Shown here: positions 41,825-50,574 of the stretch, piece by piece | How the letters are laid out: every line of letters starts with the position of its first letter | How positions within the stretch are numbered: the stretch's first letter is position 1 | Source of the DNA: Methanolinea sp. | GTDB lineage: Archaea > Halobacteriota > Methanomicrobia > Methanomicrobiales > Methanospirillaceae | Direction of reading: 5' to 3' | Assembly (NCBI GenBank): GCA_029907345.1 | Contig: JARYMB010000003.1 | Location: forward strand, 62,001 to 126,000 | DNA: 64,000 bases | Notes under the pieces: model-generated | Databases searched by the model: none | What the model saw: only the letters and a program-made list of their open reading frames with translations | What the model was told of the DNA's origin: nothing | Program-made: the position numbers and the translations under genes

Positions 41825-43486
41825 TCAGAAGTCGCCCATGTCGCCGCCGCCCATTCCACCCATGCCACCCATGCCACCGGGGCCTCCCTGCGGCCCGCCT
41901 GCGGGTGGTGCACTCTTGGATGCGGCGATCACGTCGTCGATGCGGAGGATCATCGTTGCTGCCTCGGCGGCACTCGCGATCGCCTGGGTCTTGACTCTCA
42001 GGGGCTCGATGACACCCGCCTTGAGCATGTCCTCGGCCTTGCCCTCGAAGACGTTGAGGCCGTACGTCTTCTTGCCCTTCTCGTGGGCTGCCCGGAGCTC
42101 GACGAGCATGTCGATCGGGTCGAGCCCTGCATTCTCGGCAAGGGTCCGGGGGATGATCTCGAGGGCGTTTGCGAAGGCCTCGATAGCGAGCTGGGCACGG
42201 CCGCCGACGGTTGCGGCATACTCACGCAGGCGCAGGGAGAGCTCGATCTCGGGTGCACCTCCGCCGGCAACGAGTTTCTTGTCCTCGTACACGACCGAGA
42301 CGACCCGGAGTGCATCCTCGATGGCACGCTCGAGCTCGTCGACGACGTGCTCCGTCCCGCCGCGGACCATGATGGTGACGGCTTTGGGGTTCTTGCAGTC
42401 CTCGACGAAGATCATCTCCTCGCCGGAGACCTTGCGTTCCTCGACAAGGCCCGCCTTGCCGAGTTCCTCCTTGGCGATGGCGTCGATGCTCGAGACCATG
42501 CTCCCGCCGGTCGCGCGGACGAGCTTCTCCATGTCGCTCTTCTTGACCCGGCGGATCGCGAGGATACCTGCCTTGGCAAGGTAGTGCTGGGCGATGTCAT
42601 CGATACCCTTCTGGCAGAAGAGGACGTTTGCCCCGGACGCGACGATCTTGTCAACGATGCTCTTGATCATCCGCTCCTCTTCGTCGAGGAACGCCTGGAG
42701 CTGGTCGGGGCTCGTGATGTTGATCTCGGCGTCGACCTCGGTCTTCTTGAACTCGACGGGTGCATTCAGGAGGAGGATCTTCGCGTTCGTCACCTTCTTG
42801 GGCATGCCGGGGTGGACCCGCTCCTTGTCGATGACGACTCCCTCGATGATCTCGCAGTCATCGATCGAGCCGCCCACTTTCTTCTCGACCTTGATGTAGT
42901 CCTTGTCCACGGTCCCGTCCTCGTCGGCAACCATGGTGACGGCCTTGACCACGAGGTCGCAGATCTTGTCGCGGGAGCCCTCGGCACCCTTGCCGGTCAT
43001 CGCGGTCTCCGCGATCTTCTTCAGCATCGCGGTGTCCTTCGGCTTTATGGTGACCGCGATGTTCTGCAGGATCTCCTGGGCCTTCTCGGCTGCCTGCCTG
43101 TAACCGTGGGCGATCACGGTCGGGTGGACGTCCTGCTCGAGGAGGTCCTCGGCCCTCTTGAGGAGCTCGCCTGCAATCACCACGGCTGTCGTGGTCCCGT
43201 CGCCAACCTCGTCGTCCTGGGTCTTTGCGATCTCGACCATCATCTTGGCGGCCGGGTGCTCGATGTCCATCTCCTTGAGGATGGTGACACCGTCGTTCGT
43301 GATCACCACGTCGCCGATGGTGTCAACGAGCATCTTGTCCATGCCCTTCGGGCCAAGAGTCGTCCGGACTGCGCTCGCCACTGCCTTTGCGGCAGTGATG
43401 TTCATGCCCTGTGCATCACGTCCACGGGTGCGTGAACTTCCTTCTTTCAGGATGAGAATCGGTTGTCCTCCGAGTTGCTGTGACAT
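41825..43486 (-). CDS. thsA: Thermosome subunit (group II chaperonin)
   Basis: A 553-residue chaperonin. [12 protein letters not shown] and [15 protein letters not shown] (ATP site), [14 protein letters not shown] near the C terminus, and a Gly/Met-rich GGMGGMGGM tail ending GDMGDF. It forms the double-ring folding chamber. Monocistronic, with a strong TATA box and GGTGA ribosome binding site. Whether other thermosome subunits exist lies outside the window. Confidence 0.97.
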   Translation of the reverse strand: MSQQLGGQPILILKEGSSRTRGRDAQGMNITAAKAVASAVRTTLGPKGMDKMLVDTIGDVVITNDGVTILKEMDIEHPAAKMMVEIAKTQDDEVGDGTTTAVVIAGELLKRAEDLLEQDVHPTVIAHGYRQAAEKAQEILQNIAVTIKPKDTAMLKKIAETAMTGKGAEGSRDKICDLVVKAVTMVADEDGTVDKDYIKVEKKVGGSIDDCEIIEGVVIDKERVHPGMPKKVTNAKILLLNAPVEFKKTEVDAEINITSPDQLQAFLDEEERMIKSIVDKIVASGANVLFCQKGIDDIAQHYLAKAGILAIRRVKKSDMEKLVRATGGSMVSSIDAIAKEELGKAGLVEERKVSGEEMIFVEDCKNPKAVTIMVRGGTEHVVDELERAIEDALRVVSVVYEDKKLVAGGGAPEIELSLRLREYAATVGGRAQLAIEAFANALEIIPRTLAENAGLDPIDMLVELRAAHEKGKKTYGLNVFEGKAEDMLKAGVIEPLRVKTQAIASAAEAATMILRIDDVIAASKSAPPAGGPQGGPGGMGGMGGMGGGDMGDF

Positions 43487-43527
43487 TGCTATTCACCACG
43501 TGTAGCGATAAAATTGGTTTGTGGTTC

Positions 43528-43538
43528 TATATAAAAAT
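43528..43538 (-). promoter_or_regulatory. TATA box of the thermosome gene
   Basis: Minus strand TTTTTATATAG, 42-52 bases before the ATG at 43486; GGTGA follows 8 bases before the ATG. It lies immediately past the stop of the upstream regulator gene, showing independent transcription. Confidence 0.7.
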
Positions 43539-43540
43539 TG

Positions 43541-44452
43541 TTATTTACTGACGAGCTCGATGAGTTCTTCCCCGTCCTGGAGCGTCTGGAGGCGCCGTTC
43601 GCCGATGACAAGGGTCTTTCCGATCTTCTTCTGCTTGTGGTAGTCCGTGAGCACGCACATGGCATGCATCCCCGTGACCTGGGAGATGTTTCCTATCAGG
43701 GCAGCGCGCTTGACAACCTTCTGGGAGGAACCGTACCCCGTGAGGATGGACTCGTCCGATATCTCGATGAGGGCCTGGAAAGGCGCCCTGTGCATGGCGT
43801 GGAGCCTGACCCCGATCCTCTCCAGGAACCCCATGGGCGACTCCTCCGGCTCCTCTTTCTCGTCCGAGAAGATGGACCTGTACGCGAGCAGGTCGATGGC
43901 CCGGACGAGGGGTGAATCGAAGATCTCCTCGATCTTCTGGGCGACGTCGAGCGTCGTCCCCATCCCGCTCTCGTACTTGGAGATGGTCCGCCGCGAGACC
44001 CCGAGCATCGAGCCGAGGTCACCGAGCGAGAGGTTCCTCTTCTCGCGGAGCTCGCGCAGCACGTCGCCGTTGATGTTGACGTAGAGCCCGCCCGGTGACG
44101 CGTACACGAGCGGGGGGACGCCTTCGACGAAGGCATCGTACAGTGTCGCGACGCTGATGGCAAAGATGCCGTACCGGACGTAGACTGCACCTCTCTCGAG
44201 TTCCGCGTCGCGTGCCCTCTCCCCGATGATCAGGGGCGAGCCCTTCAGGTAACGGGCAACATGGTCGAGATCCCGTGCCGTGTCCTCGCTCACGCTGTCG
44301 ATGTGGGTGACGGCCTTGATCACGAGGATGACGTTTTTCTTCCTCGCGACCATGTCGAAGCTCCGGGGCCTCATGCTGAACTTCTCCGAGACCCGGAACC
44401 CCCCCATCAGGAGCACGCTCGTGACCGTCGAGAGAAGGCGTTCCTGCGACAT
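43541..44452 (-). CDS. COG1395-like archaeal HTH transcriptional regulator
   Basis: A 303-residue protein. N-terminal ~110 residues: FDMVARKKNVILVIKAV, LDHVARYLKGSPLIIGER, the pattern of a conserved archaeal regulator family. A central XRE-type HTH follows (REKRNLSLGDLGSMLGVSRRTISKYESG), then a C-terminal domain with LIEISDESILTGYGS. It sits directly upstream of the thermosome gene on the same strand, and divergent from tiaS. Targets unknown. Confidence 0.88.
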   Translation of the reverse strand: MSQERLLSTVTSVLLMGGFRVSEKFSMRPRSFDMVARKKNVILVIKAVTHIDSVSEDTARDLDHVARYLKGSPLIIGERARDAELERGAVYVRYGIFAISVATLYDAFVEGVPPLVYASPGGLYVNINGDVLRELREKRNLSLGDLGSMLGVSRRTISKYESGMGTTLDVAQKIEEIFDSPLVRAIDLLAYRSIFSDEKEEPEESPMGFLERIGVRLHAMHRAPFQALIEISDESILTGYGSSQKVVKRAALIGNISQVTGMHAMCVLTDYHKQKKIGKTLVIGERRLQTLQDGEELIELVSK

Positions 44453-44481
44453 TCCACTACGAATGGGTTTTCCCTGACCCG

Positions 44482-44491
44482 GTATAAATAC
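44482..44491. promoter_or_regulatory. Shared palindromic TATA element between the regulator and tiaS
   Basis: GTATAAATAC reads as GTATTTATAC on the other strand, so one site could serve as TATA box for both divergent genes (starts 44452 and 44507). Spacing is ~20 bases to tiaS and ~34 bases to the regulator gene. Confidence 0.5.
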
Positions 44492-44506
44492 TGATGGGAC
44501 GGGCCG

Positions 44507-45754
44507 ATGTTCCGGATCGGGATCGACGATACCGACTCCCCGGCGGGGATGTGCACGACGTACCTTGCGGCAGTGCTTTCCCGGCGCCTCCGGCGGGCCG
44601 GCGTCCGGGTGATCGAGGCCCGCCTGGTCCGCCTCAACCCCAACGTCCCGGAAAAGACACGGGGCAACGCCGCAATATGCCTGGTTGCGGAGGGGTCCCT
44701 CCGGGTGGCCTTCCATCTCGCCTGCACGGCCGTCGAGGAACTCGCGGAGATGTCCCACGAGGGGACCCATCCCGGGGTTGTCGCCTGCGACAGGATCCCT
44801 CCCCCGGACTTTTACCTGCGGGCCGTCAGGGGGTTCTGCACACTCGGCGAGGCGGAGGCACTCCTTTTGGAGTGGGGGGCGCTCTTCAAGGGTTACAAGT
44901 CGGGCCGCGGCCTCATCGGCGCTGCGGCAGCCGTCTGCAGCCATTTCGACGACTTCACCTACGAACTGCTCGCCTACCGGAAAAGGGGCCGGTTCGGGAC
45001 GCCCCGGTCTGTCGACCGGGAGAGCCTCTTTGCAGCGGACTCTGCCACGTTCCCCCACACGTGGGACACGGTCGACCGGGAGAACGACATCGTGGTCTGC
45101 GTGCCCCACACGCCTGATCCCGTCCTCTTCGGGATACGGGGTGAACGCCCCGGGTGGATTGCCCTGGCAAGGGAGAATGTGATATCCGAAACCCCTGCCT
45201 GCGAGCAGCTCTTTGTCACGAACCAGGGGACGGATGCCCACATCGTCCCGGGAGAGATCGGTTGCCTCGAGGAGGGGCATTCCTACCTCGTCAGGGGAAC
45301 CGTGCTCTCTTTGGCCCGGACCACCCGGGGGGGTCACGTCTGCCTCACCCTGGCAGACGGGAACGGGGCGCTCCCCTGCATGGCCTACGAACCGACGAAG
45401 GGGTTCCGCGACATCGTCCGGTCGCTGTACCCGGGCGACAGGGTGAGGGCCGCAGGCAGTTACAAGAGGGGGAGCCTCAACCTCGAGAAGATCGAGGTCG
45501 TGTCTGCACCTCCTCTCCGCCTCGTCCGGCCGCCGATCTGCGAGAGGTGCGGCAGGCGGATGACCAGCGCCGGGACGAAAAAGGGGTACAAGTGCCGGCG
45601 GTGCGGGGGGAGGAAGGATGCACCCGAGGAGGTGCTCCAGCCCCGCACGATCTCCCCCGGCTGGTACGAGGTCCCGCCGAGTGCCCGCCGGCACCTCGCC
45701 CGCCCGCTCTGCAGGGGTGTGCGGGAAGATTTCCTCCGCCTGCCGCCCCCCTGA
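44507..45754 (+). CDS. tiaS: tRNA(Ile2) 2-agmatinylcytidine synthetase TiaS
   Basis: A 415-residue archaeal enzyme that converts C34 of tRNA-Ile2 to agmatidine so that AUA is read as Ile. N-terminal RIGIDDTDSPAGMCTTYLA is diagnostic, then GRGLIGAAAAV, a middle TiaS domain (FVTNQGTDAHIV), an OB fold, and a C-terminal zinc ribbon CERCGRRM...CRRCGG. Confidence 0.95.
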   Translation: MFRIGIDDTDSPAGMCTTYLAAVLSRRLRRAGVRVIEARLVRLNPNVPEKTRGNAAICLVAEGSLRVAFHLACTAVEELAEMSHEGTHPGVVACDRIPPPDFYLRAVRGFCTLGEAEALLLEWGALFKGYKSGRGLIGAAAAVCSHFDDFTYELLAYRKRGRFGTPRSVDRESLFAADSATFPHTWDTVDRENDIVVCVPHTPDPVLFGIRGERPGWIALARENVISETPACEQLFVTNQGTDAHIVPGEIGCLEEGHSYLVRGTVLSLARTTRGGHVCLTLADGNGALPCMAYEPTKGFRDIVRSLYPGDRVRAAGSYKRGSLNLEKIEVVSAPPLRLVRPPICERCGRRMTSAGTKKGYKCRRCGGRKDAPEEVLQPRTISPGWYEVPPSARRHLARPLCRGVREDFLRLPPP

Positions 45755-45787
45755 AGGCGGGACGGGTCTCCCCCGCGTATTTCCAGC

Positions 45788-45800
45788 CAAAAAATATCTC
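45788..45800 (+). promoter_or_regulatory. TATA box for deoxyhypusine synthase-pyrF
   Basis: AAAAAATATCTC-type sequence centred ~28 bases before ATG 45825; consistent with a leaderless message. Confidence 0.5.
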
Positions 45801-45824
45801 CTTTCCCCTCGATACACCTTTACC

Positions 45825-46754
45825 ATGGAATGCGGGGAGTCAGTCGAGCAGATCGTTCTCCGGCCGAAAATGACCGTCGGGGAACTCGTTGCGGCCATGG
45901 GCCGGGCGGGAGCATACAACGGGGGCGCACTGGCGCGGGCGGCCGACATCTACGAGGCGATGCTCCGCGACAAGGCGGTGACCCGGTTCGTCGGGCTTGC
46001 GGGTGCGATGGTCCCTGCAGGCATGGGCAGGATCGTCAGCGACCTCATCGATGCCGGTTTCGTGGACGTGCTCGTCCCGACGGGTGCAAACATCACCCAC
46101 GATATCATCGAGGCCCTCGGGTGCCGGCACTACCACGGGACCGCCTGCTGCTCGGACGTCGACCTCCGGAACGCCGAGATCAACAGGATCTACGATGTTT
46201 TCCTGCCGAACGAGTCCTTCATCCGGTTCGAGGAGTTCATGCAGGAGCGCTTCGGAGACCTCGCCCCGCAGGCCCCCCTCACTGTCCGGAAGTTCCTGGC
46301 AGAGGTCGGGAAATCGCTTCCCTCGGGCATCCTCGCGTCCGCGGCCCGGAAGGATGTCCCGGTCTTCTGCCCGGCACTGGCCGACTCCATGGCGGGACTC
46401 CAGTACTGGCTCTACACCCAGACGCACAGGCCCATCCTGGACGCGTTCGGTGACATGCAGGACCTGCTCTCCCTCTGTTTTTCGGCAGAATCGGCGGGAG
46501 CCCTCCTCGTCGGGGGCGGTGTTCCCAAGAACTACATCCTCCAGAGCATGCTCATGACCCCGAAAGGATTCGACTACGCGGTCCAGCTGACCGGGGACCG
46601 GCCTGACCTCGGCGGTCTCTCGGGTGCAACGCTGGAGGAGGCCCGGTCGTGGGGCAAGATCACGGCAAGCGCCCGGGCAGTGACGGTCTACGGTGACGCA
46701 ACGATCACGCTGCCCCTCCTCGTGGCTGCGGTGCGGGAGAGGCTCGGGGTATGA
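45825..46754 (+). CDS. dys: Deoxyhypusine synthase
   Basis: A 309-residue NAD-dependent enzyme moving the aminobutyl group of spermidine onto the aIF5A lysine. GLAGAMVPAGMG, VPTGANITHD, GGGVPKNYILQ with the catalytic Lys, and EEARSWGKI near the C terminus match the family. Stop overlaps pyrF (ATGA). Confidence 0.94.
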   Translation: MECGESVEQIVLRPKMTVGELVAAMGRAGAYNGGALARAADIYEAMLRDKAVTRFVGLAGAMVPAGMGRIVSDLIDAGFVDVLVPTGANITHDIIEALGCRHYHGTACCSDVDLRNAEINRIYDVFLPNESFIRFEEFMQERFGDLAPQAPLTVRKFLAEVGKSLPSGILASAARKDVPVFCPALADSMAGLQYWLYTQTHRPILDAFGDMQDLLSLCFSAESAGALLVGGGVPKNYILQSMLMTPKGFDYAVQLTGDRPDLGGLSGATLEEARSWGKITASARAVTVYGDATITLPLLVAAVRERLGV

Positions 46755-47386
46755 CGGATCTTGTCCTTGCCCTCGACGTGACCGACCCGCACCGGGCCGT
46801 CTCTGTTGCAGCGGCCTGTGCCCCGCACCTGGACGCCATCAAGGTGGGATACCCCCTCGTCCTCCGGTCGGGGCTCTCCGTTGCCCGCGACCTGTCCTCC
46901 CTCGGCCTGCCCCTCGTCGCCGACTTCAAGGTCGCCGACATCCCGAACACGAACAGGCTCATCGCCGAGGCGGTCTTTTCAGCCGGCTTTGAGGGGATCA
47001 TCTGCCACGGTTTCTGCGGGGAGGACTCGGTCCTCGCCTGCGTCGAGACCGCGCACGGGCAGGGAGGCCGCTGTTTCGTGGTCGCCGAGATGAGCCACCC
47101 GGGCGCGCTCACCTTCTTTTCGGCCGGTGTCCCGGAGAGGATTGCCCGGATGGCCGTCTCCCTGGGGGCGGACGGGATCATCGCACCCGCGACCCGGCCC
47201 GGGAGGGTCAGGGCCCTGCGCGGCATTGTCCGCGACCGCCTCATCTGGTCGCCGGGTGCCGGGGCACAGGGCGGTGACCCAAAGGTTATCGCCCCTCTCG
47301 TGGACGGGATCATCGTGGGCAGGCAGATCTACCGGGCTGCCGACCCGGCCGCCGAGGCGGCGGCACTCGGGTTCCTCCGCCGATGA
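46751..47386 (+). CDS. pyrF: Orotidine 5'-phosphate decarboxylase
   Basis: A 211-residue TIM-barrel enzyme for the last step of UMP synthesis. LALDVTDPHRAV at the start and the catalytic DFKVADIPNT (D-x-K-x-x-D). SPGAGAQGGDP is the phosphate-binding loop, and IIVGRQIYRAADP lies near the end. Co-transcribed with deoxyhypusine synthase. Confidence 0.96.
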   Translation: MTDLVLALDVTDPHRAVSVAAACAPHLDAIKVGYPLVLRSGLSVARDLSSLGLPLVADFKVADIPNTNRLIAEAVFSAGFEGIICHGFCGEDSVLACVETAHGQGGRCFVVAEMSHPGALTFFSAGVPERIARMAVSLGADGIIAPATRPGRVRALRGIVRDRLIWSPGAGAQGGDPKVIAPLVDGIIVGRQIYRAADPAAEAAALGFLRR

Positions 47387-47465
47387 TGAGAACCGTGAAC
47401 TGACGGGATCACTCTCCCCGTGATGACCCCTATGAGTCCCTGAGGCGGATTTGGCCCAAACAAAG

Positions 47466-47476
47466 GGTTTAAATGC
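47466..47476 (+). promoter_or_regulatory. TATA box for the NrdD-C-like gene
   Basis: GGTTTAAATGC is centred 26 bases before ATG 47497. This supports a leaderless start there rather than at the in-frame ATG 47473, which overlaps the box. Confidence 0.6.
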
Positions 47477-47496
47477 AAAAATGGCCATCATATTGT

Positions 47497-47859
47497 ATGC
47501 AATGGAGCGAAGAACAGCTTATTTTAGCCCGATCACTGCGGCGGCTCGAGGACATTCCCCCCGCCGAGCGCCGTTACAAGTGCCATTCCTGCCACCTCGT
47601 TGTTGACGAGACGCCCTGTCCCGTCTGCGGCGATACGCACCTCGAGATCATGTGTCCCCTGGACCATTGCCACTGTTCCCACGAGATCGTCTCCAGCATC
47701 GAGTACTGCCCGCTCTGCGGTGCTCCGGTCTGTCCCGAGTGCGGGAGCCACGACGTCGTCCAGATCAGCAGGGTGACCGGGTACCTCCAGGAAGTCTCCG
47801 GCTGGAATGCCGGAAAACAGCAGGAACTGAAAGACCGGGTCCGGTACACGCTGGCATGA
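47497..47859 (+). CDS. Stand-alone NrdD-like C-terminal (glycyl-radical type) zinc domain protein
   Basis: A 120-residue protein. Cys pairs CHSCH, CPVCG, CPLDHCHC, CPLCG and CPECG are followed by SRVTGYLQEVSGWNAGKQQELKDRVRY. That segment matches the end of class III (anaerobic) ribonucleotide reductase, where RVxGYL holds the radical glycine. The large catalytic region of NrdD is missing, and the protein is complete with its own promoter, so it is not a truncated gene end. It could be a radical-repair partner (as YfiD is for PFL), a split subunit, or a repurposed zinc protein. Confidence 0.75.
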   Translation: MQWSEEQLILARSLRRLEDIPPAERRYKCHSCHLVVDETPCPVCGDTHLEIMCPLDHCHCSHEIVSSIEYCPLCGAPVCPECGSHDVVQISRVTGYLQEVSGWNAGKQQELKDRVRYTLA

Positions 47860-47875
47860 GATGCCGCATTCCCTG

Positions 47876-47917
47876 CCCGGAGACGGGAACGCTTGTTTCT
47901 CCGGGTCACTGATTTTT
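47876..47917 (+). terminator. Hairpin plus T-tract after the NrdD-C-like gene
   Basis: CCCGGAGA (47876-47883) pairs perfectly with TCTCCGGG (47898-47905), followed by TTTTT at 47913-47917. Looks like a terminator before the thiC promoter (GGTATAAT at about 47923-47930). Confidence 0.6.
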
Positions 47918-47963
47918 CGCATGGTATAATCTCCCGTGTCACCTGGAGAACGATAGCCCCCCA

Positions 47964-49211
47964 ATGGTCGCGATGAGCCCCTCACTTTATCCTGATCACT
48001 GCAGGGACCCTGATGTAATCCGGTCGGTCGCCAGATCCGAGCGGATAGCCCCCGCGGTCCTGGCGGAGCATGTTGATGACGGGAGTGCAGTTATCATGCG
48101 GAGGAGAGACCGGTACATTGGTATCGGGAAGGGGCTTCGCATCAAGGTGAACGTGAACCTCGGCACCTCGAACATCCGTTCGGTCCCCGGCGACGAAGTC
48201 AAAAAGGCAGTCATTGCCGAACGATACGGTGCTGACACTATCTCTGACCTCTCGATGGGAATGCATATAGGTGAAGTCCGGCGCCTTATCTTCGAGCACA
48301 CCACCCTTCCGATCACGACTGTCCCGGTCTACCAGGCTGCGGCTGAGCACGGGATAGGGGCAATGACCGCCAGGGATATCCTTGACACGATCCGCGGGCA
48401 GGCCCGCGATGGGGTGAGTTCCATGGTGATCCACTGCATCACCAACGATATCCTGGAACGGTGCAGGAAGCAGGAAAGGTTGCTGGGTATCGTCTCGAAA
48501 GGGGGTTCTATTACCGCGGCCTTCATGCTGCACAACGGCTGCCAGAACCCTTTCATCGAACACTTCGATGAAATACTCGGGATAATGCGATCCCACGGGA
48601 TAGTCCTCTCCCTGGGCAACTCGGCACGGAGCGGGTGCATCGGGGACGGCTGGGACGCCGCACAGGAGGCGGAGTTGCAGGAAAACATCGCACTTGCTGA
48701 AAAGGCACACCAGGCCGGCGTCCAGGTCATCATCGAAGGGGCAGGAGGGCACATACGGTACGACAGGATCGCTCCCACCATCAGGCGGTACAAGGAAGCG
48801 TCCCGTTTTCCCCTCTTCGTCGCCGGGCCGCTGCCGACGGACATCGCACTCGGACTGGACCACATCGCCGGGTGCGCCGGTGCGAGTGCTGCCGGTGCAG
48901 CAGGGGCCGATTACCTCTGCAGTATCACCCCCGCCGAGCACCTCGGCCTACCCAACCCCGGACAGGTACGGGAAGGGCTCCTCGCATGGAGGGTAGCCGC
49001 TCATATCGGCGATCTCGCGAGGCTCGGCCTGGACCTGCGGGACCGCAGGATGGCAGAGAAGAGGGGCCAAATGGACAGGGAAGGGCAGATTCTCCTCGCC
49101 ATCGACCCTGAGGCGGCCCAAAAATCCGGGGGTCCTGGTGAGGTATGCACCATGTGCGGGGACTTCTGTGCTTTGCGCCTGATGAGGAGATTCCTGCAGG
49201 AGCCGCGGTGA
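47964..49211 (+). CDS. thiC: ThiC-family phosphomethylpyrimidine synthase
   Basis: A 415-residue radical-SAM-type enzyme converting AIR to HMP-P for thiamine. NVNLGTSNIRS, ADTISDLSMG, GGSITAAFMLHNGCQNP, and the C-terminal cluster motif CTMCGDFCALR (C-x2-C-x4-C). About the length of archaeal ThiC. Methanogens can carry two ThiC homologs, and this could be either. No TPP-riboswitch signature is recognised in the ~100-base leader. Confidence 0.92.
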   Translation: MVAMSPSLYPDHCRDPDVIRSVARSERIAPAVLAEHVDDGSAVIMRRRDRYIGIGKGLRIKVNVNLGTSNIRSVPGDEVKKAVIAERYGADTISDLSMGMHIGEVRRLIFEHTTLPITTVPVYQAAAEHGIGAMTARDILDTIRGQARDGVSSMVIHCITNDILERCRKQERLLGIVSKGGSITAAFMLHNGCQNPFIEHFDEILGIMRSHGIVLSLGNSARSGCIGDGWDAAQEAELQENIALAEKAHQAGVQVIIEGAGGHIRYDRIAPTIRRYKEASRFPLFVAGPLPTDIALGLDHIAGCAGASAAGAAGADYLCSITPAEHLGLPNPGQVREGLLAWRVAAHIGDLARLGLDLRDRRMAEKRGQMDREGQILLAIDPEAAQKSGGPGEVCTMCGDFCALRLMRRFLQEPR

Positions 49212-49306
49212 CCTGGCCGAAAATTGCACGTTATTCAAAAGGTATTAGAGGAAAGGATTGAAACCATCCAGTCTGATGGAACGCCGAGCCCTCCTCCCGT
49301 CCCCCG

Positions 49307-49367
49307 GGATTGTGGCATCTCACGGACCCCCCCACCTCCCCTGGGGTGAACTTCCCCGTCACAATCC
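49307..49367 (+). repeat. Inverted repeat in the leader of the CbiZ-like gene
   Basis: GGATTGTG (49307-49314) and CACAATCC (49360-49367) are perfectly complementary, enclosing CCCCTGGGG (49338-49346). If transcribed, the RNA would fold into a stem ending 9 bases before the start codon at 49377. The rest of the 49212-49376 gap shows no gene. Confidence 0.45.
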
Positions 49368-49376
49368 ACCACTGCC

Positions 49377-50258
49377 ATGAGGTACTACATCCGCACCAAC
49401 ACCCTCTTCCTCCGCGGGCACTTCCGCGCAGCGGGCACGGGGACTCCCGGGGGGCTCTGCACTGTCCCGACCATCGTCGTGCACGGCCCGCCCGGTGCCG
49501 GGGAAGGGCCGGATTCCCTGCGGATCCTGGAGCGGGCGGTCCAAAGGGAGGGGCTCCCCCCCGACTTCTTCGGGGTCTTTGCAGGTGCTCCCCCTTCCCG
49601 CACGTGCATCTTCCAGTACGATTCCCTGATGGTCTTCATCGCGCCGGGCCCGGGGGGTGGACCGGGCGGCGGCTTTTCCATCGTGATCTATTCCGGGGAG
49701 GGGTTGAGCGATGCGGCACTCCTCGGCGCACTCGTGACAGCGACTGCGGCACGCATGACCGTCCTCTGCGGGAAGAGCGGTGCCGGGAAGCCACAGAGCC
49801 CGCAGGACACCCTCGTTGTGGCATGCGAGGGAGAGGTCATGCACGCCGATGCCTCTCCCTCGTCCGGGATCGGGTTGCGCATCGGCGAGGCCGTCCGGTT
49901 CGGCATACGGACGGTGATGGAGCGGAGTGCGGGCAGCAGTGTTCCCAGGGACAGGCCGACCTTTTTCATCTACAGCCGGTACCAGGGAGACCACTGGGCC
50001 GAGTGGATCCCGGAAGATTGTCCCTACTACCCCTGCCACTTCCCCGGGCAGAGGTGCGATTTCTGTTACTGCCCGTTTTACCCCTGCGGGGATGAAAGCC
50101 TCGGCCAGTGGGTGCAGAGTTCCGCAAAGAACGGGCTTGTCTGGAACTGCAGCAGCTGTACCCTCCTCCACGAACCCGCGGTTGCAGACTACCTGCTCGC
50201 GCACCCGGAGGCAACGCTCCGGGAGCTGAAGGCGAAGAAGAGCCGGGAAAAAAAGTGA
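49377..50258 (+). CDS. CbiZ-like adenosylcobinamide amidohydrolase fused to a Cys-rich domain
   Basis: A 293-residue two-part protein. Residues ~1-200 resemble CbiZ: RGHFRAAGTGTPGGLCTVPT, GLSDAALLGALVTATAARM, SPQDTLVVACEG, GIGLRIGEAVRFGIRTVM. CbiZ cleaves adenosylcobinamide for cobinamide salvage in archaea. Residues ~215-275 form the Cys-rich small domain (PF04071-like): CPYYPCHF, CDFCYCPFYPCGD, WNCSSCTLLHEP. The role of the fused domain is unknown; metal binding is likely. Confidence 0.8.
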   Translation: MRYYIRTNTLFLRGHFRAAGTGTPGGLCTVPTIVVHGPPGAGEGPDSLRILERAVQREGLPPDFFGVFAGAPPSRTCIFQYDSLMVFIAPGPGGGPGGGFSIVIYSGEGLSDAALLGALVTATAARMTVLCGKSGAGKPQSPQDTLVVACEGEVMHADASPSSGIGLRIGEAVRFGIRTVMERSAGSSVPRDRPTFFIYSRYQGDHWAEWIPEDCPYYPCHFPGQRCDFCYCPFYPCGDESLGQWVQSSAKNGLVWNCSSCTLLHEPAVADYLLAHPEATLRELKAKKSREKK

Positions 50259-50264
50259 TCGGGG

Positions 50265-50459
50265 TTATCCCTGTTCCACGCCGAGCGCCGAGAGCAGCTC
50301 GTCGAGAGGGATCCCGTGTGCCATTGCCGCTTCCCTGATGGTCTCGCCCCGGGCGATCGCGCACCCGACGCACCCCATGCCGAACTTGAACAAAACCTCT
50401 GCAGATTCCGGTTTCGTCTTCAAAAGGTCGTAAATTGTACTGTCTGCAGTAATTCCCAT
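50265..50459 (-). CDS. DUF1858 family protein
   Basis: A 64-residue protein. TADSTIYDLLKTKPESAEVLFKFGMGCVGCAIARGETI is the DUF1858 pattern with a CVGC pair, found alone or fused to hybrid-cluster and redox proteins. Possibly a redox or small-molecule sensor. Convergent with the CbiZ-like gene. Confidence 0.88.
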   Translation of the reverse strand: MGITADSTIYDLLKTKPESAEVLFKFGMGCVGCAIARGETIREAAMAHGIPLDELLSALGVEQG

Positions 50460-50574
50460 GGTATACAGGTTATCGATAGGTGTTTATAAATGTGCAGCAC
50501 CGGGATCATTTTCACCCCCCGCCCGCATGCTTTATGGTGACCCGGCGGCATGAGTGATCTCTTGGAGATGTACG

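Noticed and set aside
49251-49262. ATTGAAAC-like sequence, possible CRISPR repeat end
   Set aside because: Occurs once; no repeated units or spacers nearby.
49212-49376. Cobalamin riboswitch before the CbiZ-like gene
   Set aside because: No B12-box-like sequence; only a simple inverted repeat is present, so reported only as a leader structure.
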